Of a DNA stretch of 64,000 nucleotides, positions 8,106 to 17,288 are shown one piece after another. Location: NCBI GenBank assembly GCA_015075555.1, contig JABTUD010000001.1, positions 124,001-188,000 on the forward strand, in the 5' to 3' direction. This stretch comes from Thermoflexaceae bacterium (lineage in GTDB: Bacteria > Chloroflexota > Dehalococcoidia > Tepidiformales > Tepidiformaceae). The translations under genes were made by a program, and so were the position numbers. Positions within the stretch are counted from its first letter, which is position 1, and each line of letters opens with the position of its first letter. Under the pieces are notes generated by a model that saw only the letters and a program-made list of their open reading frames with translations, was not told the origin of the DNA and did not search any database.

Positions 8106-9083
8106 GTGGAACCCCCATTTTTCCGGCGCCACCGGCGCCTGCGGACCTCCCCCGCGTTGCGCGCGCTGGTGCGCGAGACGGAGCTCGCGCCATCGCACAT
8201 AGTCTACCCGCTCTTCGTCCAGGCGGGACTTTCCGGCCGCCAGCCGATCGACGCCATGCCCGGGCAGGACAGGCTCGGCCTGGACGCGCTGGCCGCAGAG
8301 GCCGTAAGCCTGGAGAGCCTCGGCATCCCCGCCGTCCTTCTCTTTGGCCTGCCACCCGCCAAGGACGACCGGGGGAGCGGGGCATGGGCGCGCGACGGGA
8401 TCGTCCAGCAGGCGGTGAGGCGCATCAAGGATGCGCGCCCGGACCTCCTCGTCATCGGCGATGTCTGCCTGTGCGAGTACACCAGCCACGGCCATTGCGG
8501 CGTCGTGCGCGCCGACGGAAGCGTCGACAACGACGCCACCCTCCCCCTGCTGGCGGAGACGGCGGTCAGCCTCGCCGGGGCGGGCTGCGATATCATCGCC
8601 CCCAGCGACATGATGGATGGGCGGGTGGCAGCCATCCGGTCGGCGCTCGATGCGTCAGGGTTTGGCGAAACCCCGATCCTCTCCTATGCGGCGAAGTTCG
8701 CAAGCGCGTTCTACGGCCCGTTTCGCGAGGCCGCCGAAAGTGCGCCTGCCTTCGGGGACCGCCGCACCTACCAGATGGACCCGGCCAACCGGCGGATGGC
8801 CCTCGATGAGGTTGTGGCCGATATCTCCGAGGGCGCCGACATGGTGATGGTGAAGCCCGCGCTGCCCTACCTCGATGTTCTGCGCGAGGTGCGCAACGCC
8901 GTTGGGGTGCCCGTGGCGGCCTACAACGTCAGCGGCGAATACGCGATGCTCATGGCTGCTGCCGGCAACGGCTGGCTCGACGAGCGGCGTGCCATCGACG
9001 AGGTTCTCACTTCCATCCGCCGGGCCGGAGCCGACATCATCATCACCTACCACGCGAAGCAGTGGGCGCAGGCCCAGGGCTGA
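8106..9083 (+). CDS. hemB: Delta-aminolevulinic acid dehydratase (porphobilinogen synthase)
   Basis: A 325-residue enzyme joining two 5-aminolevulinate molecules into porphobilinogen for heme, siroheme and cobalamin. Siroheme is the cofactor of the nearby sulfite reductase. The cysteine-rich metal site CLCEYTSHGHCG marks the zinc-dependent subtype. The two Schiff-base lysines are in SYAAKFAS and VMVKPALPYLD, and YNVSGEYAM is the family signature. Start is GTG, in a leaderless arrangement. Confidence 0.96.
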   Translation: MEPPFFRRHRRLRTSPALRALVRETELAPSHIVYPLFVQAGLSGRQPIDAMPGQDRLGLDALAAEAVSLESLGIPAVLLFGLPPAKDDRGSGAWARDGIVQQAVRRIKDARPDLLVIGDVCLCEYTSHGHCGVVRADGSVDNDATLPLLAETAVSLAGAGCDIIAPSDMMDGRVAAIRSALDASGFGETPILSYAAKFASAFYGPFREAAESAPAFGDRRTYQMDPANRRMALDEVVADISEGADMVMVKPALPYLDVLREVRNAVGVPVAAYNVSGEYAMLMAAAGNGWLDERRAIDEVLTSIRRAGADIIITYHAKQWAQAQG

Positions 9084-9144
9084 ACCGGCGGAGCGGCCCA
9101 CCGCCACGATTGACGGCCCGCGCCCACCGCGCTTGAATCGGGCG

Positions 9145-9744
9145 GTGCTGGGAAGCTATCTCGACCTCTTCTGGCTCCCGGTGGCCGCGGGCAAGCTCTC
9201 GCCGCCTCGAAGGTGGAGCCTTGCAGCATGGGAAGCCGTTGACGCTGCCCTTCACCGGCGCACGCGGGGGGCCCTCTACCACTGCGCCCTCAAGGCCCGC
9301 ACGGAAACCGGCGAGACGTACACCATGGAACTCACTCCTCACTTCGCGAACGGGCCGGTCGCGCCGGCCATGACGGGAGCAGTTGGGTTCCGTCTCGCGG
9401 GGAAGAGCCGTTTCTTCCGCTATCAGCTCCTCTGCATGGAGGCTGGCCGGCTGCCAGACGAAGACTGGGCCGTGGCGGACCCCATTCGCCTCTCGACTGA
9501 CGGCGAAATGGCGCGGCGGGTCCTGGCTGTAGCGCCGTCGGCTCCCGCCTATACGTGGGGCCGGCGCGCGCCGGGCACGCGCGAGATGTGGACATCGAAT
9601 TCCACGATCTCGTGGCTCCTTGTCATGGCCGGGCTGGATGCGACCCTGGTGGCCATTCCCGCCGGCGGCCGTGCGCCCGGGTGGTCCGCGGGTATCGATG
9701 CCGCCCAGCGCGAGCGCGCCCGGCCCGGACCTGCACTGGCATAG
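9145..9744 (+). CDS. Conserved hypothetical protein (about 200 aa)
   Basis: About 199 residues starting near MLGSYLDLFWLPVAAGKLSP. I recognise the pattern of a conserved hypothetical family by its C-terminal MWTSNSTISWLL and GGRAPGWSAGI segments; no function is known to me. There is no signal peptide; hydrophobic stretches are short. GTG 9145 is chosen, but TTG 9133 is possible. It follows hemB by 61 bases and may be co-transcribed with it. Confidence 0.7.
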   Translation: MLGSYLDLFWLPVAAGKLSPPRRWSLAAWEAVDAALHRRTRGALYHCALKARTETGETYTMELTPHFANGPVAPAMTGAVGFRLAGKSRFFRYQLLCMEAGRLPDEDWAVADPIRLSTDGEMARRVLAVAPSAPAYTWGRRAPGTREMWTSNSTISWLLVMAGLDATLVAIPAGGRAPGWSAGIDAAQRERARPGPALA

Positions 9745-9749
9745 GAGCC

Positions 9750-9824
9750 TGGTACCCCCGACAGGACTCGAACCTGTGCCTTCGGCTCCGGAGGCCGACA
9801 CTCTATCCGCTGAGCTACGGGGGC
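9750..9824 (-). tRNA. tRNA-Arg (CCG)
   Basis: The minus strand folds as a full cloverleaf: acceptor 9818-9824 with 9754-9760, anticodon stem TCGGC/GCCGA around loop CTCCGGA, so the anticodon is CCG (reads CGG). The T-loop TTCGAGT is canonical. The 3' CCA is encoded (9750-9752). Confidence 0.95.
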
Positions 9825-9898
9825 GTCCAACTTCGATGATAGCGCGAGCCCGCCGTTCGGGCACAGGCCGCTGCGTGCCGCCGGGCCCGGCTGCGCCG

Positions 9899-9928
9899 TA
9901 GACTGGTTCCAAACCTCTTCCCAAGGAG
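9899..9928 (+). promoter_or_regulatory. -10 element and ribosome binding site of the M16 peptidase
   Basis: TAGACT at 9899-9904 is followed by a leader of roughly 25 bases with AAGGAG shortly before the ATG at 9935. This is a leadered contrast to the leaderless genes in the window. Confidence 0.45.
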
Positions 9929-9934
9929 CCTTCA

Positions 9935-12712
9935 ATGGGCGGTGAGAACGGCCCCGCATCGCGCGGCGACATCCTCCCCTACACGGCAAGAGAGACAACC
10001 CTGGCCAACGGGCTCCGGGTCATTGTCGTCCCCACCGGGTTTCCAAACCTGGTTTCGCTCCAGATCCCGGTGCAGACCGGTTCCCGCAACGAAGTCGAGC
10101 CCGGCAAGTCGGGCTTCGCCCACTTCTTCGAACACATGATGTTCCGCGGCACGGAACGCTACCCCGCGCACCGCTACCAGGAGGTCGTTACTCGCGCCGG
10201 CGCCCGCCAGAACGCCTACACCACCGACGACTACACCAACTATCACATGACCTTCGCCCGGGAAGACCTGGAGACCATCCTGGAGATTGAAGCGGACCGC
10301 TTCATGAACCTCTCCTACTCCGAAGAGGACTTCAAGACGGAGGCCCGGGCGGTGCTGGGCGAATACAACAAGAACAGCGCCGACCCCCTCAACAAGCTGA
10401 TCGAGGTCCAGCGCGAGCACGCCTTCAGCACCCACACCTACCGTCACACCACCATGGGCTTCCTCGCCGATATCGAGGACATGCCCAACCAGTTCGCCTA
10501 CTCGCGTGAGTTCTTCAAGCGCTGGTACCGTCCCGAGTACACCACCGTCCTCGTGGCGGGCGACGTCGAGCCCGATGAGGTGCTCCGCATGGTCGAGCGC
10601 CACTGGGGCCGGTGGGAGCGCGGCAGCCATACCGTCGACATCCCGGTCGAACCTGTGCCAGGCGCCCCGGTCGTCGCTCACGTCCCCTGGCAGAGCGAGA
10701 CGCTCCCCTGGGTGACGGTTGGATTCCACGGTCCGGCGTTCTCCGACTCCGAGAAGGACTTCGCCGCGCTTGACGTGCTGTTCGACCTCCACTTCGGCGA
10801 AACTTCGGACCTGTACCGGCGCCTGGTGGAGCAAGAACAGAAGTGCGACCAGCTCTTTCCGTACATGCCGCCAACGGCTGATCCCGGCCTGCCCACGGTG
10901 ATGGCCCGGGTGAAAGACCTTGCCGATGCGCAGTACGTCCGCGACGCCATCATCGAAACGATTGCGGCCGCGAAACGCCGCGCCGTGCCAGCCGCGCGCC
11001 TTGAGGAGGCGAAGTCTCACAACCGCTACGCCTTCGCGCGCACGCTCGACAACTCGGAGTCGATCGCGGCCGCGCTGGCATCGTTCGTGCGGTTCCAGCG
11101 CTCCTACCAGACGCTCAACAACCTCTTCCGCGTCTACGATTCGCTGACGGTCGAGGACCTCACAGCCACCGCCAACCGCTACCTGACTGGCGAGCGCATG
11201 GTCATCACCACGCTTTGCCAGGGCGGTGCGCCGGCGGAGCTCGCAGCCGCGCCGCGCCTTGCGGAACCCCCCCCTGCCGCCGTTGCGCCGCTCGCCGTGG
11301 TCCGCCTCCCCTCGCCATCCCCCCTTCTCCGGTTCAAGCTGCTGTTCGACGCAGGGTCCGCCTACGACCCGCCGGGAAAGGAGGGCCTGGCGGCCCTTTC
11401 CGCCAGCATGATCGCCGATGCGGGAAGCAGGGACCTACGCATTGACGAGATAAACAAAGCGCTCTTCCCCATGGCAGGCAGCTTCCGGACACAGGTGGAC
11501 AGGGAGATGTCCACCTTCACGGGCGTCGTACACCGCGACAATCTCGGCCGCTTCGCGGAGATCGTGCTCAAGCAGCTCGTTGAGCCCGGGATGCGCGAAG
11601 AGGATTTCTCCCGGCTCAAGGCCATCCAGCTAAACGAGCTCGTACAGGACCTCCGTGCCAACAACGAAGAGGAGCTGGGCAAGGAACGGCTCCAGGAAAA
11701 CATCTTCGCGGGCACCCCTTACCGGCATCCCGTCGCCGGGACCGTCGCGGGCATCCAGGCACTGACCATGGACGACGTGCGCGAATTCATGGCCGCGCAC
11801 TTCACGCGCGCAAACCTGACGATCGGCGTCGCCGGCGACTTTCCCGAGGCCTTCGCCAGCCGACTGCAGGAGGACCTGGCCGTGCTTCCCGCCGGGGCCG
11901 TCCCCGCGCCGCCCATCGTCAGTGGCAGGCAGCCGTCCGGCATCGAGGTCGAAATCATCGAGAAGGACACGCGCGCCACCGCCATCTCCTTTGGCCACCC
12001 GATCGGCGTCACGCGCAGTCACCCCGACTTTGCGGCGCTCTGGCTGGCGCGTGCATGGCTCGGCGAACACCGCGCCTCGCACGGGCGGCTCTTCCAGCGC
12101 ATTCGCGAAGTGCGCGGCATGAACTACGGGAACTACGCCTACATCGAAGCGTTCCCCCGGGGCATGTTCCAGTTCTTTCCCGACCCGAACCTGGCGCGGC
12201 GGGCGCAGATCTTCGAGGTCTGGATCCGTCCCGTGATGCCCCAGAGCGCCGTCTTCGCCTTCAAGACGGCGCTCTTCGAACTCACGCAGCTCATCGAGAA
12301 GGGCATCGACGGCCAGGAGTTCGACACTATCCGCAACTACCTGCTCAAAAACGTTTATGTCATGCTCAAGACCCAGGACCAGCAGCTCGGGTACACGCTC
12401 GACAGCGGCTGGTACGGCATGGGCGAGTTTGCCGCGACGATGCGGGACCGGCTCGCCGCCCTCACGCCGGCCGCGGTGCACGAAGCCATCCAGCGCCATC
12501 TCTCGTCTACGAACCTGAGCGCCGTCTTCATTGCCGGCGACGCCCGTGGTCTGCGCGGTCAGCTCCTTTCCGGCGAGCCATCGGCCATCGCCTACGACGC
12601 TGCGAAGCCGCCTGAGGTGCTCGCCGAGGACCGCGTGATCGGTGCGCTCGATCTCGGTGTACGGGCTGAGGCGATCCGCATCACCCCTGTGGAGGACGTC
12701 TTCGCGCGATAG
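9935..12712 (+). CDS. M16 family zinc metallopeptidase (two-domain)
   Basis: A 925-residue pitrilysin/insulinase-family protein with two homologous halves. The inverted zinc motif is HFFEH (residues 63-67), with the third ligand probably Glu143 in LGEYNKNS. The second half (from about residue 440) lacks the motif and has the structural role seen in family partners. No signal peptide is visible, so it is probably cytoplasmic or exported by an unusual route. It converges with the DUF255 gene 5 bases away. Confidence 0.92.
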   Translation: MGGENGPASRGDILPYTARETTLANGLRVIVVPTGFPNLVSLQIPVQTGSRNEVEPGKSGFAHFFEHMMFRGTERYPAHRYQEVVTRAGARQNAYTTDDYTNYHMTFAREDLETILEIEADRFMNLSYSEEDFKTEARAVLGEYNKNSADPLNKLIEVQREHAFSTHTYRHTTMGFLADIEDMPNQFAYSREFFKRWYRPEYTTVLVAGDVEPDEVLRMVERHWGRWERGSHTVDIPVEPVPGAPVVAHVPWQSETLPWVTVGFHGPAFSDSEKDFAALDVLFDLHFGETSDLYRRLVEQEQKCDQLFPYMPPTADPGLPTVMARVKDLADAQYVRDAIIETIAAAKRRAVPAARLEEAKSHNRYAFARTLDNSESIAAALASFVRFQRSYQTLNNLFRVYDSLTVEDLTATANRYLTGERMVITTLCQGGAPAELAAAPRLAEPPPAAVAPLAVVRLPSPSPLLRFKLLFDAGSAYDPPGKEGLAALSASMIADAGSRDLRIDEINKALFPMAGSFRTQVDREMSTFTGVVHRDNLGRFAEIVLKQLVEPGMREEDFSRLKAIQLNELVQDLRANNEEELGKERLQENIFAGTPYRHPVAGTVAGIQALTMDDVREFMAAHFTRANLTIGVAGDFPEAFASRLQEDLAVLPAGAVPAPPIVSGRQPSGIEVEIIEKDTRATAISFGHPIGVTRSHPDFAALWLARAWLGEHRASHGRLFQRIREVRGMNYGNYAYIEAFPRGMFQFFPDPNLARRAQIFEVWIRPVMPQSAVFAFKTALFELTQLIEKGIDGQEFDTIRNYLLKNVYVMLKTQDQQLGYTLDSGWYGMGEFAATMRDRLAALTPAAVHEAIQRHLSSTNLSAVFIAGDARGLRGQLLSGEPSAIAYDAAKPPEVLAEDRVIGALDLGVRAEAIRITPVEDVFAR

Positions 12713-12717
12713 CCCCT

Positions 12718-14802
12718 TCAGGAGATCTCGTCGAGCTGTGCCGCCAGGCTCTCGACGGAGCGGGCGGGCAGGCGACAGGAATTCGCTTCGCAGAGACACG
12801 CTGTTGGCCCGGGGGTGGCTTCCCTTCCCTGGAGGAGCGGCAGGCCGCCACTGCGCGCAGCGGGCGCGATTACCAGCCACGGCAAGAAGCGCGACGCAGC
12901 CTCCCTCTCGAACGGCCGGCGGGCCGCCGCATCGCCCATGATGACGAGCTCGCGCCGCGGCGAGAGCAAGAATTCCGCCGCCTGGAGCAACGTCCCGAAG
13001 CCGGACGGGGACGCAAGCAGCCCGTTCCCGGCCACGCCCAGCGCCTCTTCAGCTACCTTCTCCCATTCGGGGGTCGTGTAGTAGCGGCTCAGCCAGAGTG
13101 CCAGCAAGGCGGCAGCCCCGTTGCCAGAGGGAGTGGCAGAATCGAAGGCCGGCTTTGGGCGGAACAGGAGCGTCTCGCCATCGGCGGGCGTTTCGAAGAA
13201 TCCGCCGCCCACTTGGTCGCGGAACTCGCGCAGCATGACTTCGAAGAGCGCGCGAGCCCAGCCGATGTGCTCCACGTCGCCAGTGAGCTTGAACAGCTCA
13301 ACGAGCCCCAGCCCGTAGAGCGCGTAATCGTCCAGCAGCCCATTAACCCGGGCAGCGCCCGCACGCCACGTGTGCAGAAGGCGTCCTTGCTGCCACAGGT
13401 GAGTGCGCACGAAGGCGGCGTTGGCCTCGGCCGCGGCGCGGTACCCGGCGTCATCCAGCACGCGCGCAGCCTCGGCGAAGGCCGCAAGCGCCAGCCCGTT
13501 CCACGACACCAGCACCTTGTCGTCGAGCCCCGGCGGGGTGCGCCTTCGCCGCTCGGCGAGCATTTGCGCGCGGAGCGCTTCCAGCTTCACAGCAGCCGCC
13601 CCGGGCTCGAGCGCGAAATGCCGCGCGACATCTCGCAGCGCCACGGGCCTGGTCAGGACGTTTCGTCCCCCCAGCGCGGGGTGGTGCGGATCCACGAAGT
13701 TGCCGCCCGGAGAGACCCCGTAAGCGGCGCAGAAGAGCGGCGCATCTGCGCCGAGGGCCGCCTCCACCTCGCTCAGCGTCCAGACGAAGTACTTCCCTTC
13801 GACGCCCTCGCTGTCGGCATCCTGGGCGGAGTAGAAGCCGCCCTCCGGGTGCTGCATCTCCCTGAGGAGGTAGTCCAGCGTCTCGCGGGCGATGCGCTCA
13901 AACCGCGGGGCGCGGGTGAGCTGGTAGCCATGCAGGTAGACCCGGGCAAGCTGGGCGTTGTCGTAGAGCATCTTCTCGAAGTGGGGCACCTGCCACTGCC
14001 GGTCTACGCTATAGCGCGCAAAGCCCCCGCCCAGCTGATCGTAGATACCGCCGGCCGCCATCCGGTCCAGCGTATGGAGGACCATTTCGAGCGCGCCCAC
14101 GTCGCGCGCCCTCCCCTCCCTCACATGGTAGGCAAGCAGGAACTCCAGGTTCCCGGCCGATGGGAACTTCGGAGCCCCCCCAAAACCGCCCCACTCGGGG
14201 TCGAAGGCGCCCCGGAAGGTGTGAAAGGCCTGACGCGGCAACTGGTCCAGGACCCCCGGAGCCCCCACCGCGCGGCCGCTCGCGGCCGCCCGCAGCCGGC
14301 GTGCGATCTCGCTCGCCGAGCCGTGAATGCGCGCCCGATCGTTTTCCCAGGCCTGGTGCAGCGCCTCGAGCACCCGTGGAAAACCAGGGCGCCCGAACTG
14401 GTCCACGGGCGGGAAATACGTGCCCCCATAGAACGGTTCCAGGTCCGGGGTGAGGAAGACCGTCAGCGGCCAGCCGCCCTGCCCGGTGAGCGCCTGGACG
14501 GCGGTCATGTACACGTTGTCAACGTCCGGGCGCTCCTCACGGTCGACCTTAATGTTGATGAACCAGCCGTTCATGAGCGCCGCCACCTGCGGGTCCTCGA
14601 ACGACTCGTGCGCCATCACGTGGCACCAGTGGCACGAGCTGTAGCCGATTGAGAGCAGGATCGGCCGGTCCGACTCGCGCGCGGCGGCGAACGCCTCTTC
14701 GCCCCACGTGTACCAGTCGACGGGATTGCCCGCGTGCTGGAGCAGATAGGGGCTGGTCTCGCGCGCAAGCCGATTGGCGTGGTCCAGTGGCGTTCCGGAC
14801 AT
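12718..14802 (-). CDS. DUF255 thioredoxin-domain protein (YyaL/SPATA20 family)
   Basis: About 694 residues. The N-terminal thioredoxin-like domain has the family motif [19 protein letters not shown] with a CxxC-like CHWC pair, after [20 protein letters not shown]. The rest is an alpha/alpha six-barrel of glycosidase type ([33 protein letters not shown]). Its biochemical role is not settled. ATG 14802 ([19 protein letters not shown]) matches family N-termini better than the upstream start at 14832. Confidence 0.92.
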   Translation of the reverse strand: MSGTPLDHANRLARETSPYLLQHAGNPVDWYTWGEEAFAAARESDRPILLSIGYSSCHWCHVMAHESFEDPQVAALMNGWFINIKVDREERPDVDNVYMTAVQALTGQGGWPLTVFLTPDLEPFYGGTYFPPVDQFGRPGFPRVLEALHQAWENDRARIHGSASEIARRLRAAASGRAVGAPGVLDQLPRQAFHTFRGAFDPEWGGFGGAPKFPSAGNLEFLLAYHVREGRARDVGALEMVLHTLDRMAAGGIYDQLGGGFARYSVDRQWQVPHFEKMLYDNAQLARVYLHGYQLTRAPRFERIARETLDYLLREMQHPEGGFYSAQDADSEGVEGKYFVWTLSEVEAALGADAPLFCAAYGVSPGGNFVDPHHPALGGRNVLTRPVALRDVARHFALEPGAAAVKLEALRAQMLAERRRRTPPGLDDKVLVSWNGLALAAFAEAARVLDDAGYRAAAEANAAFVRTHLWQQGRLLHTWRAGAARVNGLLDDYALYGLGLVELFKLTGDVEHIGWARALFEVMLREFRDQVGGGFFETPADGETLLFRPKPAFDSATPSGNGAAALLALWLSRYYTTPEWEKVAEEALGVAGNGLLASPSGFGTLLQAAEFLLSPRRELVIMGDAAARRPFEREAASRFLPWLVIAPAARSGGLPLLQGREATPGPTACLCEANSCRLPARSVESLAAQLDEIS

Positions 14803-14917
14803 TTGGCCTCCCCACCTGAAAGGTAGAACCACCGTAGCCGCTCCAGCCCGGCGGCGTCACGGGGCGCGCTCATGTACGCTTTGGGGCGAGCGGAATCCAG
14901 CCCTCCAGGAGCCTGCC

Positions 14918-16387
14918 ATGCCCGCCGACCTTGCCTTCCGCAATGCCACCGTTATCGACGGGACAGGTTCGCCCGGCATTCGCGCCGATGTCGAGGTCAC
15001 TGGCGACCGTATCACGCGCGTTGGCGCCGCCGGGGCTGCCGCACGGGAGGTCGATGCCAGCGGGCTGGTTCTCTGCCCCGGGTTTGTGGACACGCACTCC
15101 CACGACGACGGGGCCTTCCTTCGCTACCCGGGAATGGAGTTCAAGCTCGCCCAGGGTGTGACCAGCGAGGTGAGCGGCAACTGCGGCTTCAGCACGATCC
15201 CGAACGAGCCCGGCCGCACCTACATGCCGGGCGACATCGCCGGCCCAGGGTCCACCTGGACAGACCTGGACAGCTACTTCGAAGCCTGCCTCGCTCTGCG
15301 TCCCGCGATAAACAATGCCATGCTCGTGGGGCACAACCGCGTGCGCGCCCACGTTGTGGGGCTGGAGAAGCGTCCCCCGACAGCGGGCGAGCTCGCCGAG
15401 ATGCGAGGGCACGTGGCGCAGGCCATGACGCAGGGCGCCGTTGGCTTTTCCACAGGCCTGATCTATGAGCCCGGACGGTACGCTTCCACCGATGAGGTGG
15501 TGGCACTGGCATCAGAGGCAGCGCCTTTCGGCGGCATCTATGCAACCCACATGCGCAACGAAGGCGACCGCCTCCTCGAAGCCGTCGAAGAGGCCCTTCA
15601 CATCGGCAGCAAGGCGGGCGTGGCCGTGCATATCAGCCATCACAAGGCAGCGGGAAAGGCCAACTGGGGCCGCGTGCGCGATTCGCTGGCGCGCGTTGAC
15701 CAGGCCGTGGCGGGAGGGCAGGAGGTCACCCTCGACGTCTACCCCTACACCGCCGGGAGCGGCCCCATGTGGCAGTACGTCAACCTCGATGCCATCGACG
15801 AGGAGTGGGCCGCCAACGTGATGATCAACAGCTGCCCGGACACGCCCGCAGTGGAAGGGATGATGATCCCCGAGATTGCCGCCGAGCGGGAGTGCAGCCT
15901 ATCGGAGACCGTGCGCGACCTGCTCACGGCCCCGAGGGGCAAGCAGATCATCTGCACCCACTTCATCATCGACGAGGCTGACATCGAGACCAACCTGCGC
16001 CACCCGCGCATGATGATCGGTTCCGATGGCATCCCCGACCTCAAAGGGCGGCCGCACCCGCGCCTTTTCGGCACCATGCCGCGCGTCCTCGCCGAATACG
16101 TTCGCGCGCGTGGCGTCATCTCCCTGGAAGAGGCAATCCGGCGCATGACAAGCCTCTCCTGCGAGCGCTTCGGCCTGTCGGGGCGCGGCCTGGTGCGCGA
16201 AGGGCATTTCGCCGACCTCGTCCTCTTTGATCCGGCGACGATCCGCGACACCGCAACCTACAAGGAGCCGAAGCAGGAGCCGCAGGGAATCGCCATGGTG
16301 GTGGTCAACGGGCAGATAGCCTGTGAGGGGGGGCGCCACACCGGCGCCGGCGCCGGCCGGGCCTTGAGGTACAGGCAGGGTTGGTAA
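14918..16387 (+). CDS. N-acyl-D-amino-acid deacylase family amidohydrolase
   Basis: A 489-residue metal-dependent amidohydrolase of the D-aminoacylase group. Motifs are GFVDTHSHDDG (metal site), VSGNCGFSTIPN (metal-bridging Cys loop), YATHMRNEGDR, HISHHKAAGKANWG and IGSDGIPDLKG (catalytic Asp). Such enzymes release D-amino acids from N-acyl forms or open related cyclic amides. ATG 14918 has AGGAG in front of it. Possible -10 TACGCT is at 14875. Confidence 0.92.
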   Translation: MPADLAFRNATVIDGTGSPGIRADVEVTGDRITRVGAAGAAAREVDASGLVLCPGFVDTHSHDDGAFLRYPGMEFKLAQGVTSEVSGNCGFSTIPNEPGRTYMPGDIAGPGSTWTDLDSYFEACLALRPAINNAMLVGHNRVRAHVVGLEKRPPTAGELAEMRGHVAQAMTQGAVGFSTGLIYEPGRYASTDEVVALASEAAPFGGIYATHMRNEGDRLLEAVEEALHIGSKAGVAVHISHHKAAGKANWGRVRDSLARVDQAVAGGQEVTLDVYPYTAGSGPMWQYVNLDAIDEEWAANVMINSCPDTPAVEGMMIPEIAAERECSLSETVRDLLTAPRGKQIICTHFIIDEADIETNLRHPRMMIGSDGIPDLKGRPHPRLFGTMPRVLAEYVRARGVISLEEAIRRMTSLSCERFGLSGRGLVREGHFADLVLFDPATIRDTATYKEPKQEPQGIAMVVVNGQIACEGGRHTGAGAGRALRYRQGW

Positions 16388-17025
16388 GGAGCGCGGCGCC
16401 GGGAGGGCCCCCGCCCATCGTCCTGATTGGTGGCGGCGCCGGCACCGGAACCGCCGCCGTGGCCGGCCACATGGCCCGCGACCTCGGCGTCCTGTTGCTG
16501 AGAACCGACGACTGCTGGCGCGCGTTGAAGGAGGTTGTCCCGCGCGACCAGCAGCCCGCGCTGCACCTGTTCCCGGGAATGGAGGGCGCGGAGCAAGCGC
16601 GCATCGGCGAGCTGGTGGAGCAGTTCAGGAAGGCGGCGGGCGCGGTCTGCGAGGCGCTGGAACCCTCCATTCGATACCAGGCGCACGCCGGACCGGGGCT
16701 GGTGGTGGAAGGGGCGTGGCTGTTGCCTGCCTTCGCTGCCGCACTGTCGTTGCCGGGAGAGGGCGCGGCGAAAGCAGCCTTCCTGTTCGAACCATCCCGT
16801 GCTGAGCTCCGGGCAACCATGGAGGCCGAGGCCGGCGGAGCCGCGAATAACGAGCCGCGCCACCGGCTGGCAGACCTCAGCTACGAATACGGCGCCTGGC
16901 TCAGGGGTGAGTGCCAGCGGCTGGGCATCCCGGCCGTCACAGCCAGGCCGCTCGCCACGGCGCCGCGCAGGGCCGCCGAAGCGCTGGGCCTGCCCGTACC
17001 CGCGCGAACGGAGAGCCGCGGTTGA
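16381..17025 (+). CDS. P-loop kinase-like protein with degenerate Walker A
   Basis: A 214-residue protein resembling 2-phosphoglycerate kinase/AAA-like small kinases: VLIGGGAGTGTAAVAGHMAR at the P-loop position, then LLLRTDDCWRALKEVVPRD and GLVVEGAWLLPAFAA. The loop reads GGAGTGTA where GxxxxGK[ST] is expected, so the phosphate-binding Lys is replaced by Thr and ATP use is doubtful. The best start is TTG 16381, overlapping the end of the deacylase gene; no good SD decides it. Confidence 0.6.
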   Translation: MVRSAAPGGPPPIVLIGGGAGTGTAAVAGHMARDLGVLLLRTDDCWRALKEVVPRDQQPALHLFPGMEGAEQARIGELVEQFRKAAGAVCEALEPSIRYQAHAGPGLVVEGAWLLPAFAAALSLPGEGAAKAAFLFEPSRAELRATMEAEAGGAANNEPRHRLADLSYEYGAWLRGECQRLGIPAVTARPLATAPRRAAEALGLPVPARTESRG

Positions 17026-17061
17026 ATGCTCGGGGAGCGACTCCCATAATGGGATCCAGGT

Positions 17062-17148
17062 GCCGAAGTGGCGGAATGGCAGACGCGCTACGTTCAGGGC
17101 GTAGTGTCCTTCACGGGCGTGTGAGTTCAAATCTCACCTTCGGCACCA
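17062..17148 (+). tRNA. tRNA-Leu (CAG)
   Basis: Acceptor GCCGAAG/CTTCGGC, a type II tRNA with a long variable arm (TGTCCTTCACGGGCG), anticodon stem CTACG/CGTAG around TTCAGGG, so anticodon CAG. The T-loop is TTCAAAT and CCA is encoded at 17146-17148. Confidence 0.96.
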
Positions 17149-17159
17149 CCCTGGTACGC

Positions 17160-17235
17160 GCGCCCGTAGCTCAGCGGATAGAGCGTTAGGTTGCGGACCT
17201 AAAGGCCGTAGGTTCGAGTCCTACCGGGCGTACCA
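17160..17235 (+). tRNA. tRNA-Arg (GCG)
   Basis: Cloverleaf with acceptor GCGCCCG/CGGGCGT, anticodon stem TTAGG/CCTAA around TTGCGGA, so position 34 is G and the anticodon is GCG (reads CGC and CGU). T-loop TTCGAGT and encoded CCA 17233-17235. Bacteria normally use ACG with inosine for these codons. Confidence 0.93.
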
Positions 17236-17288
17236 GTCCCCACCCCCCGATTCCCGCGGCTCTCCCGGTGTTCCTGGTGTGTGCGAGG

